Assembly (NCBI GenBank): GCA_013519935.1
Contig: JACDUA010000004.1
Coordinates: forward strand, 39,926 to 103,925
Direction of reading: 5' to 3'
Length of the DNA: 64,000 nucleotides
Origin: Ectothiorhodospiraceae bacterium WFHF3C12
GTDB lineage: Bacteria > Pseudomonadota > Gammaproteobacteria > Nitrococcales > Nitrococcaceae
Part shown: piece by piece, positions 34,280 to 43,597 of the stretch
Numbering within the stretch: the stretch's first letter is position 1
How the letters are laid out: every line of letters begins with the position of its first letter
Program-made: the position numbers and the translations under genes
Notes under the pieces: model-generated
What the model saw: the letters and a program-made list of their open reading frames with translations, nothing else
Told to the model about the DNA's origin: nothing
The model's database searches: none

Positions 34280-35491
34280 GTGCCGCTGACGCTTTTCTGG
34301 CAAACCCTCGGACGCTACGCCCGTCTCGTACCCATCGCCCTGTCGCCGCGTCGCGGCCGGCTGGCGGGCCGTTCCGTCCGCCATTATGTGGTCTCGGTAC
34401 TCCTCCTGGCCCTGCTGCCGTTGTATCTCGCCTACCACTGGCTCGGACTGCTGCTGGACGAGGTGTTCTTTCGCGGCTATCGCCGGGTCCGGATCGTCGA
34501 GCCGGTATTCATAGTCGGGGTGCCGCGCAGCGGGACCAGCGCGCTGCACGCCACCCTGGCCGAAGACGGGCGCTTCACCACCTTCCGCACGTGGGAATGC
34601 CTGTTCGCCGTCTCCGTCACCTGGCGGCGCTTCTGGTGGGCCGCCGCCGCGCTGGACCGGAGACTGGGGCGCCCCGGGGCAAGGCTGCTCGCCGCGGCGG
34701 AGCGCCGGGCCTTCGGCGCCTTCGACGCGACGCATCCCATGACGCTCCAATCGCCGGAGGAAGACCACTTCGTCTTCATGCCGCTGCTGTACTGCTTCAT
34801 CCTGGTGGCGGCCTTCCCCGACGCGCCCTGGCTGTGGCGCTTCGGCCGACTGGACGAGGCCGTGGCGCCGGCCGAGCGACGCCGGCTGCTGGCGTTCTAC
34901 CGCGGCTGCGTGCAACGCCACCTCTATGCCCACGCCACCGATCGGCGGTTCCTGTCCAAGAACCCGACGTTCTCGCCGCTAGTCGCGGCGCTGGCCCGCT
35001 CGTTTCCGGACGCGCGGTTCCTGTGCTGCCTGCGCGAGCCCCGGGAGGCGGTGTCCTCCCAGCTCAGCGTGCTGCACGGGCCCATGACGGCCATCCACGG
35101 CAGTTACCGCGTCGCCGCGTTCCAGAAACGGCTGGCCGAGCAGCTGGCCCATTACTACGAGCACCTGCTGGCGGTCCTGAACCGGCTGCCCCAACAGCGC
35201 GCCGTGTTCATCCCGGCGCCGGCCCTGCGGGGGCAGCTGCGCGGCACGGTGATAGCTACCTATGAGGCACTCGCAATGCCCCTGGACACGGCGTTCTCGA
35301 CGCGGTTGGTCGAGCTCGACGCCCGGGCCCGCGCCGGCCAGTCGGCCCATCGCCACGCCCTCGCCGACTCGACCCTGGACGAGGCCTGGCTGCGGAACCG
35401 CCTCGCGCACGTCCATCAACGCTTCGACTTCAACTCGAAACAGCCCGCCCCGGCGGGCCATGCGCCGGAACGGCTGAGGAGCAGCGCATGA
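34280..35491 (+). CDS. Membrane-anchored sulfotransferase
   Basis: 403 residues from GTG 34280. A hydrophobic segment at about residues 38-58 (VSVLLLALLPLYLAYHWLGL) suggests membrane anchoring. The PAPS-binding 5'-phosphosulfate loop VFIVGVPRSGTSALHATL follows at about residues 74-91, and the 3'-phosphate segment FLCCLREPREAVSSQLSV at about 250. It should transfer sulfate from PAPS to a carbohydrate or lipid. Its stop overlaps the GT4 start (ATGA), and a deacetylase gene follows, so the three probably build or modify one sulfated glycan or glycolipid (inference). Confidence 0.85.
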   Translation: MPLTLFWQTLGRYARLVPIALSPRRGRLAGRSVRHYVVSVLLLALLPLYLAYHWLGLLLDEVFFRGYRRVRIVEPVFIVGVPRSGTSALHATLAEDGRFTTFRTWECLFAVSVTWRRFWWAAAALDRRLGRPGARLLAAAERRAFGAFDATHPMTLQSPEEDHFVFMPLLYCFILVAAFPDAPWLWRFGRLDEAVAPAERRRLLAFYRGCVQRHLYAHATDRRFLSKNPTFSPLVAALARSFPDARFLCCLREPREAVSSQLSVLHGPMTAIHGSYRVAAFQKRLAEQLAHYYEHLLAVLNRLPQQRAVFIPAPALRGQLRGTVIATYEALAMPLDTAFSTRLVELDARARAGQSAHRHALADSTLDEAWLRNRLAHVHQRFDFNSKQPAPAGHAPERLRSSA

Positions 35492-36612
35492 CCGCAATGC
35501 CCGAAAGGCTGCCGATTCGGGTGGCCATCGTTTCCGATTCCGCGCCGGAGCGAAACGGCGTCGGTACCTACTACCGGGACCTGACCGAGCATCTCGCGCC
35601 GCGCGTGGAAGCGGTTTCCATGATTTGCCCGCAACAGGGCGAGGCGTCGATGAAGCACTGGCTGGGCTTTCCGTTGCCCGGCGACGCCACCCAGCGCGTC
35701 GGCGTGCCCTCGCCGCTGCAGCTCTACCGCCGGCTGCGCTCGCTGCAGCCCCACGCCGTGATCATCGCGACACCGGGCCCCTATGGCCTGCTCGGCGCCC
35801 AGTTCGCCAGGCGCCGCGCGCAGCGCCTGATCTTCGGCCTGCATACGCACTACGAAGCCCTGAGCGGTCTGTACTGGGGCACGGTGCTGGCCGGCGTGAA
35901 CCGATGGTATCTGTCCACCATCAACCGGCGCCTCGCGCGACTGGCGGACCACGTCGTGGCCAACGCGCCGGCCATGTGCAACCTGGGCCGGTCACTGGGG
36001 GCGCGATCCGTGAGCATGGTGGGCACGCTACTGCCCGAGGCGTTCCTCTCCCAGCCGGTCCCACGCCCGCGGGATCGCGTGGAATCCGTGCTCTTTCTCG
36101 GCCGCCTGGCCGCGGAGAAGAAAGTGCACACCTTTATCGACGCCGCCGGCCGCATGCCGGAACTGCGTTTCACGATCGCCGGCGACGGCCCGGAGCGGGC
36201 CGCGGTGGAGTCGGCGGCCGCCACGTTACCGAACCTGGACTACCTGGGCTGGCTTGACCGGGGCGGCGTGCTGGAGGCACTGGATGCCTGCGACGTATTG
36301 GCGCTGCCCTCCCACGTCGAGGCATTCGGTACCGTGGCGCTGGAAGCGCTCGCCCGGGGCAAAACGACGGTGGTCTCGGAAGGCTGCGGCATCGGCGAAT
36401 GGGCAGCGCTGAGCCCCGGCATTCACCGGCTCGGTCAGGCCGGTCACGTCGACGAGGCCGTCCGGCGAATCGCCGCGGAACCCCCCGCCCGGCGGCAGGC
36501 CAATGCGGAGGCCGCCCGGATGGCGGTCCACCGGATGGTCCGCGAGGCGCTCGACGACTGGCTCCAGGTTCTTGCAGCGGATGCCTCACTCCAGAGAACG
36601 ACGGTGGCCTGA
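35488..36612 (+). CDS. GT4 family glycosyltransferase
   Basis: 374 residues, translationally coupled to the sulfotransferase (ATGA). The GT-B fold is clear: N-terminal VAIVSDSAPERNGVGTYYRD, interdomain VLFLGRLAAEKKVHTFIDAA (the nucleotide-side K in AEKK), IAGDGPERAAVE, and the catalytic EX7E region ALPSHVEAFGTVALEALARG. These are the marks of retaining GT4 enzymes using nucleotide sugars. The first domain resembles GT4 enzymes that glycosylate diacylglycerol (HTHYE segment), but the acceptor is not proven. It acts at the cytoplasmic face of the membrane. Confidence 0.9.
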   Translation: MTAMPERLPIRVAIVSDSAPERNGVGTYYRDLTEHLAPRVEAVSMICPQQGEASMKHWLGFPLPGDATQRVGVPSPLQLYRRLRSLQPHAVIIATPGPYGLLGAQFARRRAQRLIFGLHTHYEALSGLYWGTVLAGVNRWYLSTINRRLARLADHVVANAPAMCNLGRSLGARSVSMVGTLLPEAFLSQPVPRPRDRVESVLFLGRLAAEKKVHTFIDAAGRMPELRFTIAGDGPERAAVESAAATLPNLDYLGWLDRGGVLEALDACDVLALPSHVEAFGTVALEALARGKTTVVSEGCGIGEWAALSPGIHRLGQAGHVDEAVRRIAAEPPARRQANAEAARMAVHRMVREALDDWLQVLAADASLQRTTVA

Positions 36613-37340
36613 TGGCGAACGCACTGATAAGCATCCACGACGTCATGCCGGAGACGCTCCCGCAGACCGCGGCCATCCTCCGGCTACTCGGCCATGCCGG
36701 CATTCCGCGGGCGACGTTGCTGGTGGTGCCGGGACGGCGCTGGTCCGTCGCGGATCTCGACACCCTGCGCTACTGGTCACGGCTGGGACACCGCCTCGCC
36801 GGCCACGGCTGGAGCCATCACGTGGACCGCCACCGGAGCGTCCACGGCCGGCTCCATGGCCGGCTGTTCTCCCGGCAGGCGGCCGAGCACCTGGCACTGG
36901 ATGCGCCGGGCGTGCTGCATCTGATGCACCGCAACTACCAGTGGTTCGCGAGCCACGATCTGCCGAGACCGGGGCTCTACGTCCCGCCGGCCTGGGCCCT
37001 GGGCGCCCTGGCCCGCGGGGACCTGACACGCCAGCCGTTCCGGCAGATCGAGACCCTCACGGGCGTCTACGATACGGCGTCCGGGGCCTTCACCACCCTG
37101 CCGGTAATCGGCTTCGAGGCCGACACGCCGTGGCGCGCCGTCGCACTCCGTGCCAGCAATGCCCTGGCACGGCGGCTCACCCTGGGCCGGCCATTGCGGA
37201 TCGCCATCCATCCGCACGATCCGCACCTGCGCCTGGGTGAGGCACTGCGAAGAACGCTTGCGCGCGTTGACCGCTGCCTTCACTACGACGAGCTATTGGC
37301 GCACGGCGTCGTCCTCGGCGCCCGCCAGACGGCGCAATAG
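36612..37340 (+). CDS. Polysaccharide deacetylase-like (DUF2334-type) protein
   Basis: 242 residues starting in TGATG, sharing one base with the GT4 stop. The N-terminus LISIHDVMPETLPQTAAIL carries the catalytic Asp, and LAGHGWSHHVDRHR has the metal-binding histidines. The region IAIHPHDPHLR near the end supplies the last His. This is a compact NodB-like barrel, predicted to remove an acetyl group from a sugar. It has no signal peptide, so it would act in the cytoplasm. It is the last gene of the sulfotransferase-GT4 operon. Confidence 0.82.
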   Translation: MANALISIHDVMPETLPQTAAILRLLGHAGIPRATLLVVPGRRWSVADLDTLRYWSRLGHRLAGHGWSHHVDRHRSVHGRLHGRLFSRQAAEHLALDAPGVLHLMHRNYQWFASHDLPRPGLYVPPAWALGALARGDLTRQPFRQIETLTGVYDTASGAFTTLPVIGFEADTPWRAVALRASNALARRLTLGRPLRIAIHPHDPHLRLGEALRRTLARVDRCLHYDELLAHGVVLGARQTAQ

Positions 37341-37464
37341 GGCGGCGAGCGCCTGCGCGCCGACATCGACGCCGCGACGAATGTCGCCGCGATCCGCGTT
37401 CCGTGGCCGAAGGGGCGCTCCCGGGCCGAAGATATTCCTCCGACGCCTACGGCAGCCGCGGCCT

Positions 37465-37863
37465 TCAGGCCGCGCCCTGGTCGTCTTCGGGACCAACCCC
37501 GAGCCAGCGCAGAGCCGTTTCCCGGCTCTGGAAGAACTCGACCTGCACCCCCCGATTGGCGGCCGCGAGCTTGAAAAACCCCGAGAGCTCATCGGGCACG
37601 TAGTCGGGGAAACACAGGGCTACCGTTGCGCCATGGAGCGCCTCCATGGCCTGGATCGCCGATTGGTAGGCTTCAGCCTGCCGCATCTCCTTGCGGACGG
37701 TCGCGGGGGAATCGACCAGGACCTTGTAGCAGCCATGCTGGCGGCAGGCTTCCCCCATCCGCATCCAGCTTACGCCAAGCGCGTCGGGCGTGATTTCGTA
37801 GCCGTCGGGATGAACCACCAGAACATGGCTGCCCTGGAACGACACCCTCGTCGAAGCATTCAT
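37465..37863 (-). CDS. Hypothetical protein, STAS/SpoIIAA-like fold
   Basis: 132 residues. The pattern VLVVHPDGYEITPDALG, KVLVDSPATVRKE, GATVALCFPDYVPDELSGFF and FFQSRETALRWLGV is that of small SpoIIAA-like (STAS/DUF3478-type) proteins, in which the last segment is usually an 'eAlaWL' helix. The family match is tentative. It is a single gene on the minus strand, downstream of a PAS-GGDEF gene and convergent with the deacetylase operon, with an acidic C-terminus. The function is unknown. Confidence 0.6.
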   Translation of the reverse strand: MNASTRVSFQGSHVLVVHPDGYEITPDALGVSWMRMGEACRQHGCYKVLVDSPATVRKEMRQAEAYQSAIQAMEALHGATVALCFPDYVPDELSGFFKLAAANRGVQVEFFQSRETALRWLGVGPEDDQGAA

Positions 37864-37966
37864 CCCTACCTCCGGCCCACGGCCGCACGCGTTGCAGATT
37901 ACTCACCGATCCGGTGCCCGCACCGCAAACCGCCGGCCCCGCCGTTGTGTTATAGCCGAATTCGGT

Positions 37967-40054
37967 TCACCGCGCCGAACTGAACCAGCGGCCCTTGCCA
38001 TCGCGCTTCGCCCGGTACATGGCCGCATCCGCCTCCCGCAACAGGGCCTGCGGGTCCGGCTCGCCGCCCTCCGCCAGTGAGATTCCGACGCTGCCGGACA
38101 CCTCCACGGTGGCGTCGCCGAGGCTCACCGGTCTGGAGAGCTCGGCCAGCACCTTGCGGGCCACCACCACGGCATCCGCCTCGCCGCCCTGCAGCCCTTC
38201 AAGCAGGATCACGAACTCGTCACCGGCGAGGCGCGCCACGGAATCCGTCTCGCGGACCAGCGCCTGTAGGCGCTGCGCCAGAGTGCGGATGAGCTGGTCG
38301 CCGGCATCGTGGCCCAGCTCATCGTTCACCCGCTTGAAATCGTCCAGGTCCAGGAACAGCAGCGCCAGTGCCTGCCCCAGGCGTTTCGAGCGGGCGAGCG
38401 CATGCTCCAGCCGGTCCATGAAACCCCGGCGATTGAGCAGACCGGTCAGGCCGTCCTCGACGGCCTGTCGCTCCAGGTACACCTCCCGGTTGCGGCGATC
38501 CGTAATGTCCACCGACAGGGAATAGAAGCCCTCGACCTCCCCGGTCTCACCCAGATCCGGCACGTACGTTACCTGCAGGTAGCGATCCGCCCCGCCGAAG
38601 TGCCCTGTTACCTCGAACGTCAGCCGCTCCCCGTTCAGCGCGCGCTGGTAACAGGGTTCCAACGGCCTGTCCACGTACCGTGATACGGTGCTCACCGGCT
38701 GTCCCACCAACTGCTCCGGCTCCAGGCCCAGCCAGTCGCGATACATGCGGTTGTTGTATTGAAAGCGCAGGTCCGCGCCGACGTGGCTGATCAGCGCGGG
38801 CAGGTTGTCGGCGACCAGCCGGAGCCGGCGCTCGCTGGCACGCAGCTGGCGCTCGGCGAGGACCTGGTCCGTCACCTCGCGCTGGACGCCGAAATGACCC
38901 GCGATGCGCCCCTCGCTTTCGCGGATGCAGATGTAATCACCCTCGATCCATATCGGCTCGCCGTCGGCGCGGCGCTCCTCGGTGCTCACGTGCAGGCGGC
39001 CCTTGTCGAAGAACTCGCGCCATACGCGGCGCCCCTCTCCGGGGTCGTGAACGAAAAAATCCGCCGGCGTCATGCCGAGCAGCGCCTCCTCGGGCAGCCC
39101 GTACTGGCGCAAAAGGGCGTCGTTTACGCGGGTCATACGCTGGTGCGCGAACACGTAGTCCAGCACGCGCTCCTTGTCCACGCCGTCGTCCCAGCGAACG
39201 GGCTGGTCCAGCATCATGAAGAAAAGGCCGTCCAGGGACTGTGTAAAGAACAGCTCCATCAGCGCCGCGTTCTCCTCCAGCGCGGCACGCGTCTCACGCT
39301 GCTCCGTCACGTCTCTCAACGTCCCGGTTATGCCCGTTGGGCGCCCTTCCGGATCACGGTCCACCTGAGCCAGGAAGTCCACCCAACGCGTGCCACCGTC
39401 GCGCTGCACCAGGCGGTACTCGCCCCGCACCCGGTTCCGCTCGTCGCGCAGCAGCGGTTGCAGCATGGCCCGGAAACGTTCGCGGTCCTCACGCCAGACG
39501 AAATCGCTCAGGGCACGCTGCAGGCTGTCCTCGGCGGTGACACCCGTGACCTCGGTCCAGGCCGGGTTCACGAAAAGCAGACCGCCCTGGATGTCGGCCT
39601 CGAAAATGGCGTCGCGCAGGCCATTGACCAGCCTGCGGTAGCGGGCCTCGCTCTCGCGCACCCGGGCGTCCGCCCGGCGCTGCTCCGTCATATCGGTGGC
39701 GGTACCCAGCAACCGGCCGATGCGCCCTGCCGGATCGCGTATCGGCGAGAGCGTCATGTGCCACCACCGGGTGCCGCCCTGGAGCTCCAGGCGCTGCTCA
39801 TACTCGACGCGCTGGCCCGTGATAACGCACAGCCGGCCGCGCTCGGCCAGCGTCTGGCCCGCCGGCGCGGGCAACGCGTGTTGCGGGGAACGGCCCGCGA
39901 GGCTCGTCAGACTGGAGCCTGCGAGAATCTCGAAGCGGCTGTTGACGCACAGCATTCGCAGGCTGTGGTCGGGATGGACTTGCAGTACGAATACGGGACT
40001 ACCGAGCTCCTCCGTGAGCGCCCTGAGCTGGTCGACAGAGGCGCTGGCCCACAC
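37967..40054 (-). CDS. Multi-PAS GGDEF diguanylate cyclase
   Basis: 695 residues. Four PAS-like domains follow one another (LCVNSRFEILAGSSL; DAIFEADIQGGLLFVNPAWT; a middle one with NDALLRQYGLPEEALLGMTP; LRFQYNNRMYRDWLGLEPEQ), each with PAC tails such as RDPAGRIGRLLGTATDMTEQ. The GGDEF domain at the C-terminus has LFLDLDDFKRVNDELGHDAG and signature RLAGDEFVILLEG. The first G of GGDEF is an alanine, which active enzymes of this type often tolerate. No EAL domain and no TM segment are seen, so it should be a cytoplasmic c-di-GMP synthase. Confidence 0.88.
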   Translation of the reverse strand: MWASASVDQLRALTEELGSPVFVLQVHPDHSLRMLCVNSRFEILAGSSLTSLAGRSPQHALPAPAGQTLAERGRLCVITGQRVEYEQRLELQGGTRWWHMTLSPIRDPAGRIGRLLGTATDMTEQRRADARVRESEARYRRLVNGLRDAIFEADIQGGLLFVNPAWTEVTGVTAEDSLQRALSDFVWREDRERFRAMLQPLLRDERNRVRGEYRLVQRDGGTRWVDFLAQVDRDPEGRPTGITGTLRDVTEQRETRAALEENAALMELFFTQSLDGLFFMMLDQPVRWDDGVDKERVLDYVFAHQRMTRVNDALLRQYGLPEEALLGMTPADFFVHDPGEGRRVWREFFDKGRLHVSTEERRADGEPIWIEGDYICIRESEGRIAGHFGVQREVTDQVLAERQLRASERRLRLVADNLPALISHVGADLRFQYNNRMYRDWLGLEPEQLVGQPVSTVSRYVDRPLEPCYQRALNGERLTFEVTGHFGGADRYLQVTYVPDLGETGEVEGFYSLSVDITDRRNREVYLERQAVEDGLTGLLNRRGFMDRLEHALARSKRLGQALALLFLDLDDFKRVNDELGHDAGDQLIRTLAQRLQALVRETDSVARLAGDEFVILLEGLQGGEADAVVVARKVLAELSRPVSLGDATVEVSGSVGISLAEGGEPDPQALLREADAAMYRAKRDGKGRWFSSAR

Positions 40055-40162
40055 GATGCAAAAACTCCTCCGGATCAGGAACTGGAAACAGCTTTCACGA
40101 TAGCCGAACGGCTTTCCGCCGGCTTGATTCAGCTCACATATGAGGTTTTCTGCGGGAGCGGT

Positions 40163-41476
40163 TCAGCCGGCGACCAGCATGCTCGCCAGAAGCGTCGCGA
40201 TGCCCAGGAAGGAGAAAAAACCCGCTATATCCGTGACCGTGGTCAGGATGATGGAGGAGGACTGGGCCGGATCCTGTCCGAGGCGGGTCAGGACGATGGG
40301 CACCAGCGCGCCGGCCGTGCAGGCAATGGCCATGGAAGCCACCATCGCCAGCGCGATCACCAGGGACAGGCCCCAGCTGCCGCTCCAGACCATGACCCCC
40401 AGCGCGGTGGTCAGGGCAATCAACACGCCGTTGATGAGCCCCACCCGCATTTCCTTGAAAACCAGCCGAAGCCAGTGGCCGATCCGCACCTCGCGCAAGG
40501 CGAGTCCGCGCATGGTCACCGCAAGGGCCTGGGCCCCGGCGTTGCCGGACTGGCCCGCCACCACCGGCAGCAATACGGCCAGGGCCGTGAATTGCGCGAT
40601 GGTGTTCTCGAACAGGCCGACCACCGACGCGGCCAGGAAAGCCGTCAGCAGGTTGATCTGCATCCAGAGCAGGCGCTTGCGCACCGCGAAAGCCACCGGC
40701 GACAGGGCCCGCTCTTCCCGGCTGGCGCCGACCATGGTCTGCAGATCGGCGGTGGTCTCCGACTGCATGGTCTCGACGAGCACCTCCGAGCGGATGACAC
40801 CCAGCAGCACCCCGTTGACGTCGAGAACCGGGAGCTCCTCGAGCCGGGCCTGCTCCAGGCGGTCCGCCACCTCCTCACGGGGCTCCAGCGCCGACACCGC
40901 CGCCGGGACCGGCCGGGCCAGCGAGCGCAGGGCCTCCCCCGGCTGCGCCAGCGCAAGGGCCTGCAGGTCCACCGCGGATTCCAGGCGGCCGGCTTCATCC
41001 ACGAGGAACACGAACCGGATCCGCCCCGGCCGCCGCGCCCGGCGCAGGTGATTCAGCGCCTCACCGGCGGTGAGGTCGCCGTGCAGCGCGGTCACCCGGG
41101 CATCCATCAGCCGGCCGGCGCTGTCCTCCGGGTAGGCGAGCAGCTGACGCAGCTCACGCGCCAACGCCTCCGGCAGCCGTTGCAGATAGGGTTCCCGCTC
41201 GGCGTCCTCCAGCCGGTCCAGCAACCGGGCGGATCTGGCAGGATCCAGTCCACCCAGGATCGCGGTGGCGGTTGTCTCCGGCATCTCCATTAGCAGGGTC
41301 TCGGCGACCTCGGGCAGCAGGCGTTCCCAGAGCCCGACAAGCAGCTCGACGGGCTGCTCCTGAAGCGCTGGCGTTACCTCCTCCGGATCAAGGGCCTCGA
41401 TCTCCCGAGCCGCCTCACCGGGAAAATCCCGCAGAAAGGAGTAGTTGAGCGCCCGGACGGCGGAGTGCGTGGTCAT
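40163..41476 (-). CDS. mgtE: Magnesium transporter MgtE
   Basis: 437 residues. The N-domain (MgtE_N, residues ~20-120), the CBS pair (residues ~125-245, LPVLDVNGVLLGVIRS) and a membrane part with about five segments are in the normal order. The channel motif VAGQSGNAGAQALAVTMRG is intact and diagnostic. It imports Mg2+ under control of the Mg-sensing soluble domains. Its ATG overlaps the stop of a related soluble protein (41473-42333), which itself overlaps an mscS-type gene, so the three form one operon. Confidence 0.93.
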   Translation of the reverse strand: MTTHSAVRALNYSFLRDFPGEAAREIEALDPEEVTPALQEQPVELLVGLWERLLPEVAETLLMEMPETTATAILGGLDPARSARLLDRLEDAEREPYLQRLPEALARELRQLLAYPEDSAGRLMDARVTALHGDLTAGEALNHLRRARRPGRIRFVFLVDEAGRLESAVDLQALALAQPGEALRSLARPVPAAVSALEPREEVADRLEQARLEELPVLDVNGVLLGVIRSEVLVETMQSETTADLQTMVGASREERALSPVAFAVRKRLLWMQINLLTAFLAASVVGLFENTIAQFTALAVLLPVVAGQSGNAGAQALAVTMRGLALREVRIGHWLRLVFKEMRVGLINGVLIALTTALGVMVWSGSWGLSLVIALAMVASMAIACTAGALVPIVLTRLGQDPAQSSSIILTTVTDIAGFFSFLGIATLLASMLVAG

Positions 41477-42333
41477 GGCCTCTTCTCTCCCCGGTTGCGC
41501 GACGGCGCCCCGGCCGAGAGGAGTTGGAACGGGGCCTCGATCAGCCGGGCCAGTCCGCCCCAGTAGGCCTCCACGAGCTCCAGCAGGGTACTGCCGGGCA
41601 TCGGCGCCGCCTCGCCGTCACGGGCCGCCCGTTCAGCGTGGTGGATCACGGCATAGTGGGCTACGCCGAGAAAACGCCCGTCCCGGGCGACCACCGGCAG
41701 CGGATCGCATTCCCGCCAGGCCGGCTCCACGGCCGCCGCGCTGAGGTCGGCGCGCGCGGCCAGCGTCGCGGGTACGGCGGCGAGAAACCGGTCCACCGGC
41801 ATTTCGCCCTCGGCGCGCAGCAGCTCGGCGGTGGAGACACGCCCCATCAACCGCTGGTCCCGGTCGACGATGTAGAGAAAACGGTCCAGGGCCTCGGCAT
41901 CGCGGCGCAGCCGCGTCCAGGCCTCCAGCACGGTCAGGCCCGAGGGCAGGCTCGCCACCGCCGGCTCCATCCAGGCGCCCACCGTGCCCACCGGATAGCG
42001 CAGCAGCAGCTTGAGCGCGAATGTCACGCGCCCCGGCAGACGCTGAAGCAACGACTGCGTCCGATGCTCCGGCAGGGCGCGCAGCAGACCTGCCGCCGGC
42101 GTTGCGGCCATTGCCGCGATCAATGCCACCGCGTAATCCTCCGGGCACCGCATCAGGCAACGGCCGGCGTGGAAGGGCAACATGGCCGACCATACCGGCG
42201 CCGCAAGCCGCGTCGGCACGTCCTGCAGGAACGCGGCGGCCTCCTCGGGCTGCAGCGACTCCAGCACGCCCGCCGCGGGGCCTGGGTGCAGGCGCAGAAA
42301 GCGCAGCGTCAGGTCGGCGGCCTCAGCCATCAT
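41473..42333 (-). CDS. Soluble MgtE N-domain/CBS-like protein
   Basis: 286 residues with an ATGATG start inside the upstream mscS end and a stop overlapping mgtE. It resembles the N-terminal and CBS part of MgtE (LHPGPAAGVLESLQPEEAAAF, LLLRYPVGTVGAWMEPAVA, RFLYIVDRDQRLMGRVSTAE) but has no membrane domain. It ends in a basic tail, SRNRGEKRP. A truncated MgtE is possible, but the frame is intact and coupled, so it may be a regulator of the full MgtE. Confidence 0.75.
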   Translation of the reverse strand: MMAEAADLTLRFLRLHPGPAAGVLESLQPEEAAAFLQDVPTRLAAPVWSAMLPFHAGRCLMRCPEDYAVALIAAMAATPAAGLLRALPEHRTQSLLQRLPGRVTFALKLLLRYPVGTVGAWMEPAVASLPSGLTVLEAWTRLRRDAEALDRFLYIVDRDQRLMGRVSTAELLRAEGEMPVDRFLAAVPATLAARADLSAAAVEPAWRECDPLPVVARDGRFLGVAHYAVIHHAERAARDGEAAPMPGSTLLELVEAYWGGLARLIEAPFQLLSAGAPSRNRGEKRP

Positions 42334-43159
42334 CGCCCTCGCGCATCAGCAGCGTGAAGGGTTGCTCGTTGAATAACCGCCCCGGAACCGCCACGCGGCC
42401 CTCGGCGGTCTCGATGATCACGGCATGGCGGGCGAGCTCCACGACGCGTCCTTCCAGGTCGCCGACGCGGATGGCGTCATCGGGCCGGATCCGCCCTTCC
42501 ACCGCCCGGACGCCGAGCAGGTTGCCGACCATGGTCTGCGCGCCTATGCCGAACGCCAGAGCCGCCCCTCCGGAGACCGCGCCCAGCAGAATGGCGGCGA
42601 GCACCACCAGCACCGTGATGTCCAGGCCCACGACGTCCAGGGCGATCACCGCCGCCGCCGCGAGCACGGTGGTCTGGGCGGAATAACCAAGCAACGCCCG
42701 GTATTCCAGACCGCTCTTCCCGGCCGCGCCCAGAACGCCGTCGCGGACCAGCTGGCTGATCAGCACGCCGGCCAGGAGAATGAACCCGGCCAGCAGAATC
42801 AACGGGAGATGGGAGAAGAACGCGTCCAGCCACGCGGCGAAGACCGTCAGGCCCAGCACCTGCGCGGCCGCGGCGGCGAAGGCCAGGATCACCAGCCAGA
42901 AAACCAGCCCGGCGAGCAGGTCGGGATGAATGGCGCGCCGTGTGGGGCCGCCCACCGCTCCGGGCAGCAGCCGCGGCAACATCCAGCCCAACGCGCGCAC
43001 TCCGCGGCGGGTAACCGCGCGCAGGACGATCGCCAGCAGCCAGCCCGTAAGCAGCAGCGCGGCGGCGCCGGCAAGCTGCGGCAGGAAAGCGACCGCGCTA
43101 TCGAGCAGGCTCCGCAGGCCTGTCTCGGCGGTTTCCAGCCAGCCGATCCGCTCGTCCAT
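42323..43159 (-). CDS. Mechanosensitive ion channel, MscS family
   Basis: 278 residues. Three N-terminal hydrophobic segments (LAGAAALLLTGWLLAIVLRA; LVFWLVILAFAAAAAQVLGL; LILLAGFILLAGVLISQLVR) lead to the pore-lining helix region VLAAILLGAVSGGAALAFGI and the beta domain with PDDAIRVGDLEGRVVELARH. The layout matches small MscS-type channels. It opens on hypo-osmotic membrane stretch in family members. It heads an operon with two MgtE-type genes, an arrangement suggesting linked ion and osmotic control. Confidence 0.85.
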   Translation of the reverse strand: MDERIGWLETAETGLRSLLDSAVAFLPQLAGAAALLLTGWLLAIVLRAVTRRGVRALGWMLPRLLPGAVGGPTRRAIHPDLLAGLVFWLVILAFAAAAAQVLGLTVFAAWLDAFFSHLPLILLAGFILLAGVLISQLVRDGVLGAAGKSGLEYRALLGYSAQTTVLAAAAVIALDVVGLDITVLVVLAAILLGAVSGGAALAFGIGAQTMVGNLLGVRAVEGRIRPDDAIRVGDLEGRVVELARHAVIIETAEGRVAVPGRLFNEQPFTLLMREGDDG

Positions 43160-43597
43160 GGGCTCCTCCCGGTCGCTGTGCCCGCCGCTTCAGACTAAAC
43201 CGGCACCGCGCCCACGGCCACCGGAATTACGCTCCGGGCGCATGCTCAGTCGTCGCGTGTGAATCTTTCAGCAGCCCCGTGCCAAGCGCCAAAAGCGCCA
43301 GGCTGGGCCCCGGGTAGATCGCGGCCGGAATCCATGGCCATGCACACATCAGGCGTTCGATAAGCGTTTCCACCTCGTCCCTGGCACGGGTCATCCGGGT
43401 CTACTGCGTCAGGGCAGCGAGAGTGTAAAACGAATTCGATCGGGAGAGACAGCGGCCCCGGACCGTATCCCGGGCTCAGGTTGCATTGCGAAAGTGCTCC
43501 GGCGTGGTGCCGGTGGTGGCGTTCAACCCGTGGACAGCCCGTCGCGAGCACGGCCGGCGCTGATATACTCGCCGCCTCGTCCCACCTGTGAGACAGC
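43160..43597. other. 438-bp intergenic region upstream of azlC and mscS
   Basis: No gene is recognisable. TATACT at 43564-43569 is a plausible -10 for azlC, with no clear -35. The short minus-strand frame covering part of it is not supported by any family features. Confidence 0.45.

Noticed and set aside
38759..41293. 844-residue plus-strand ORF opposite the PAS-GGDEF and mgtE genes
   Set aside because: It is antisense to two genes with diagnostic motifs and has shadow-type composition (Gln-, Arg- and His-rich).
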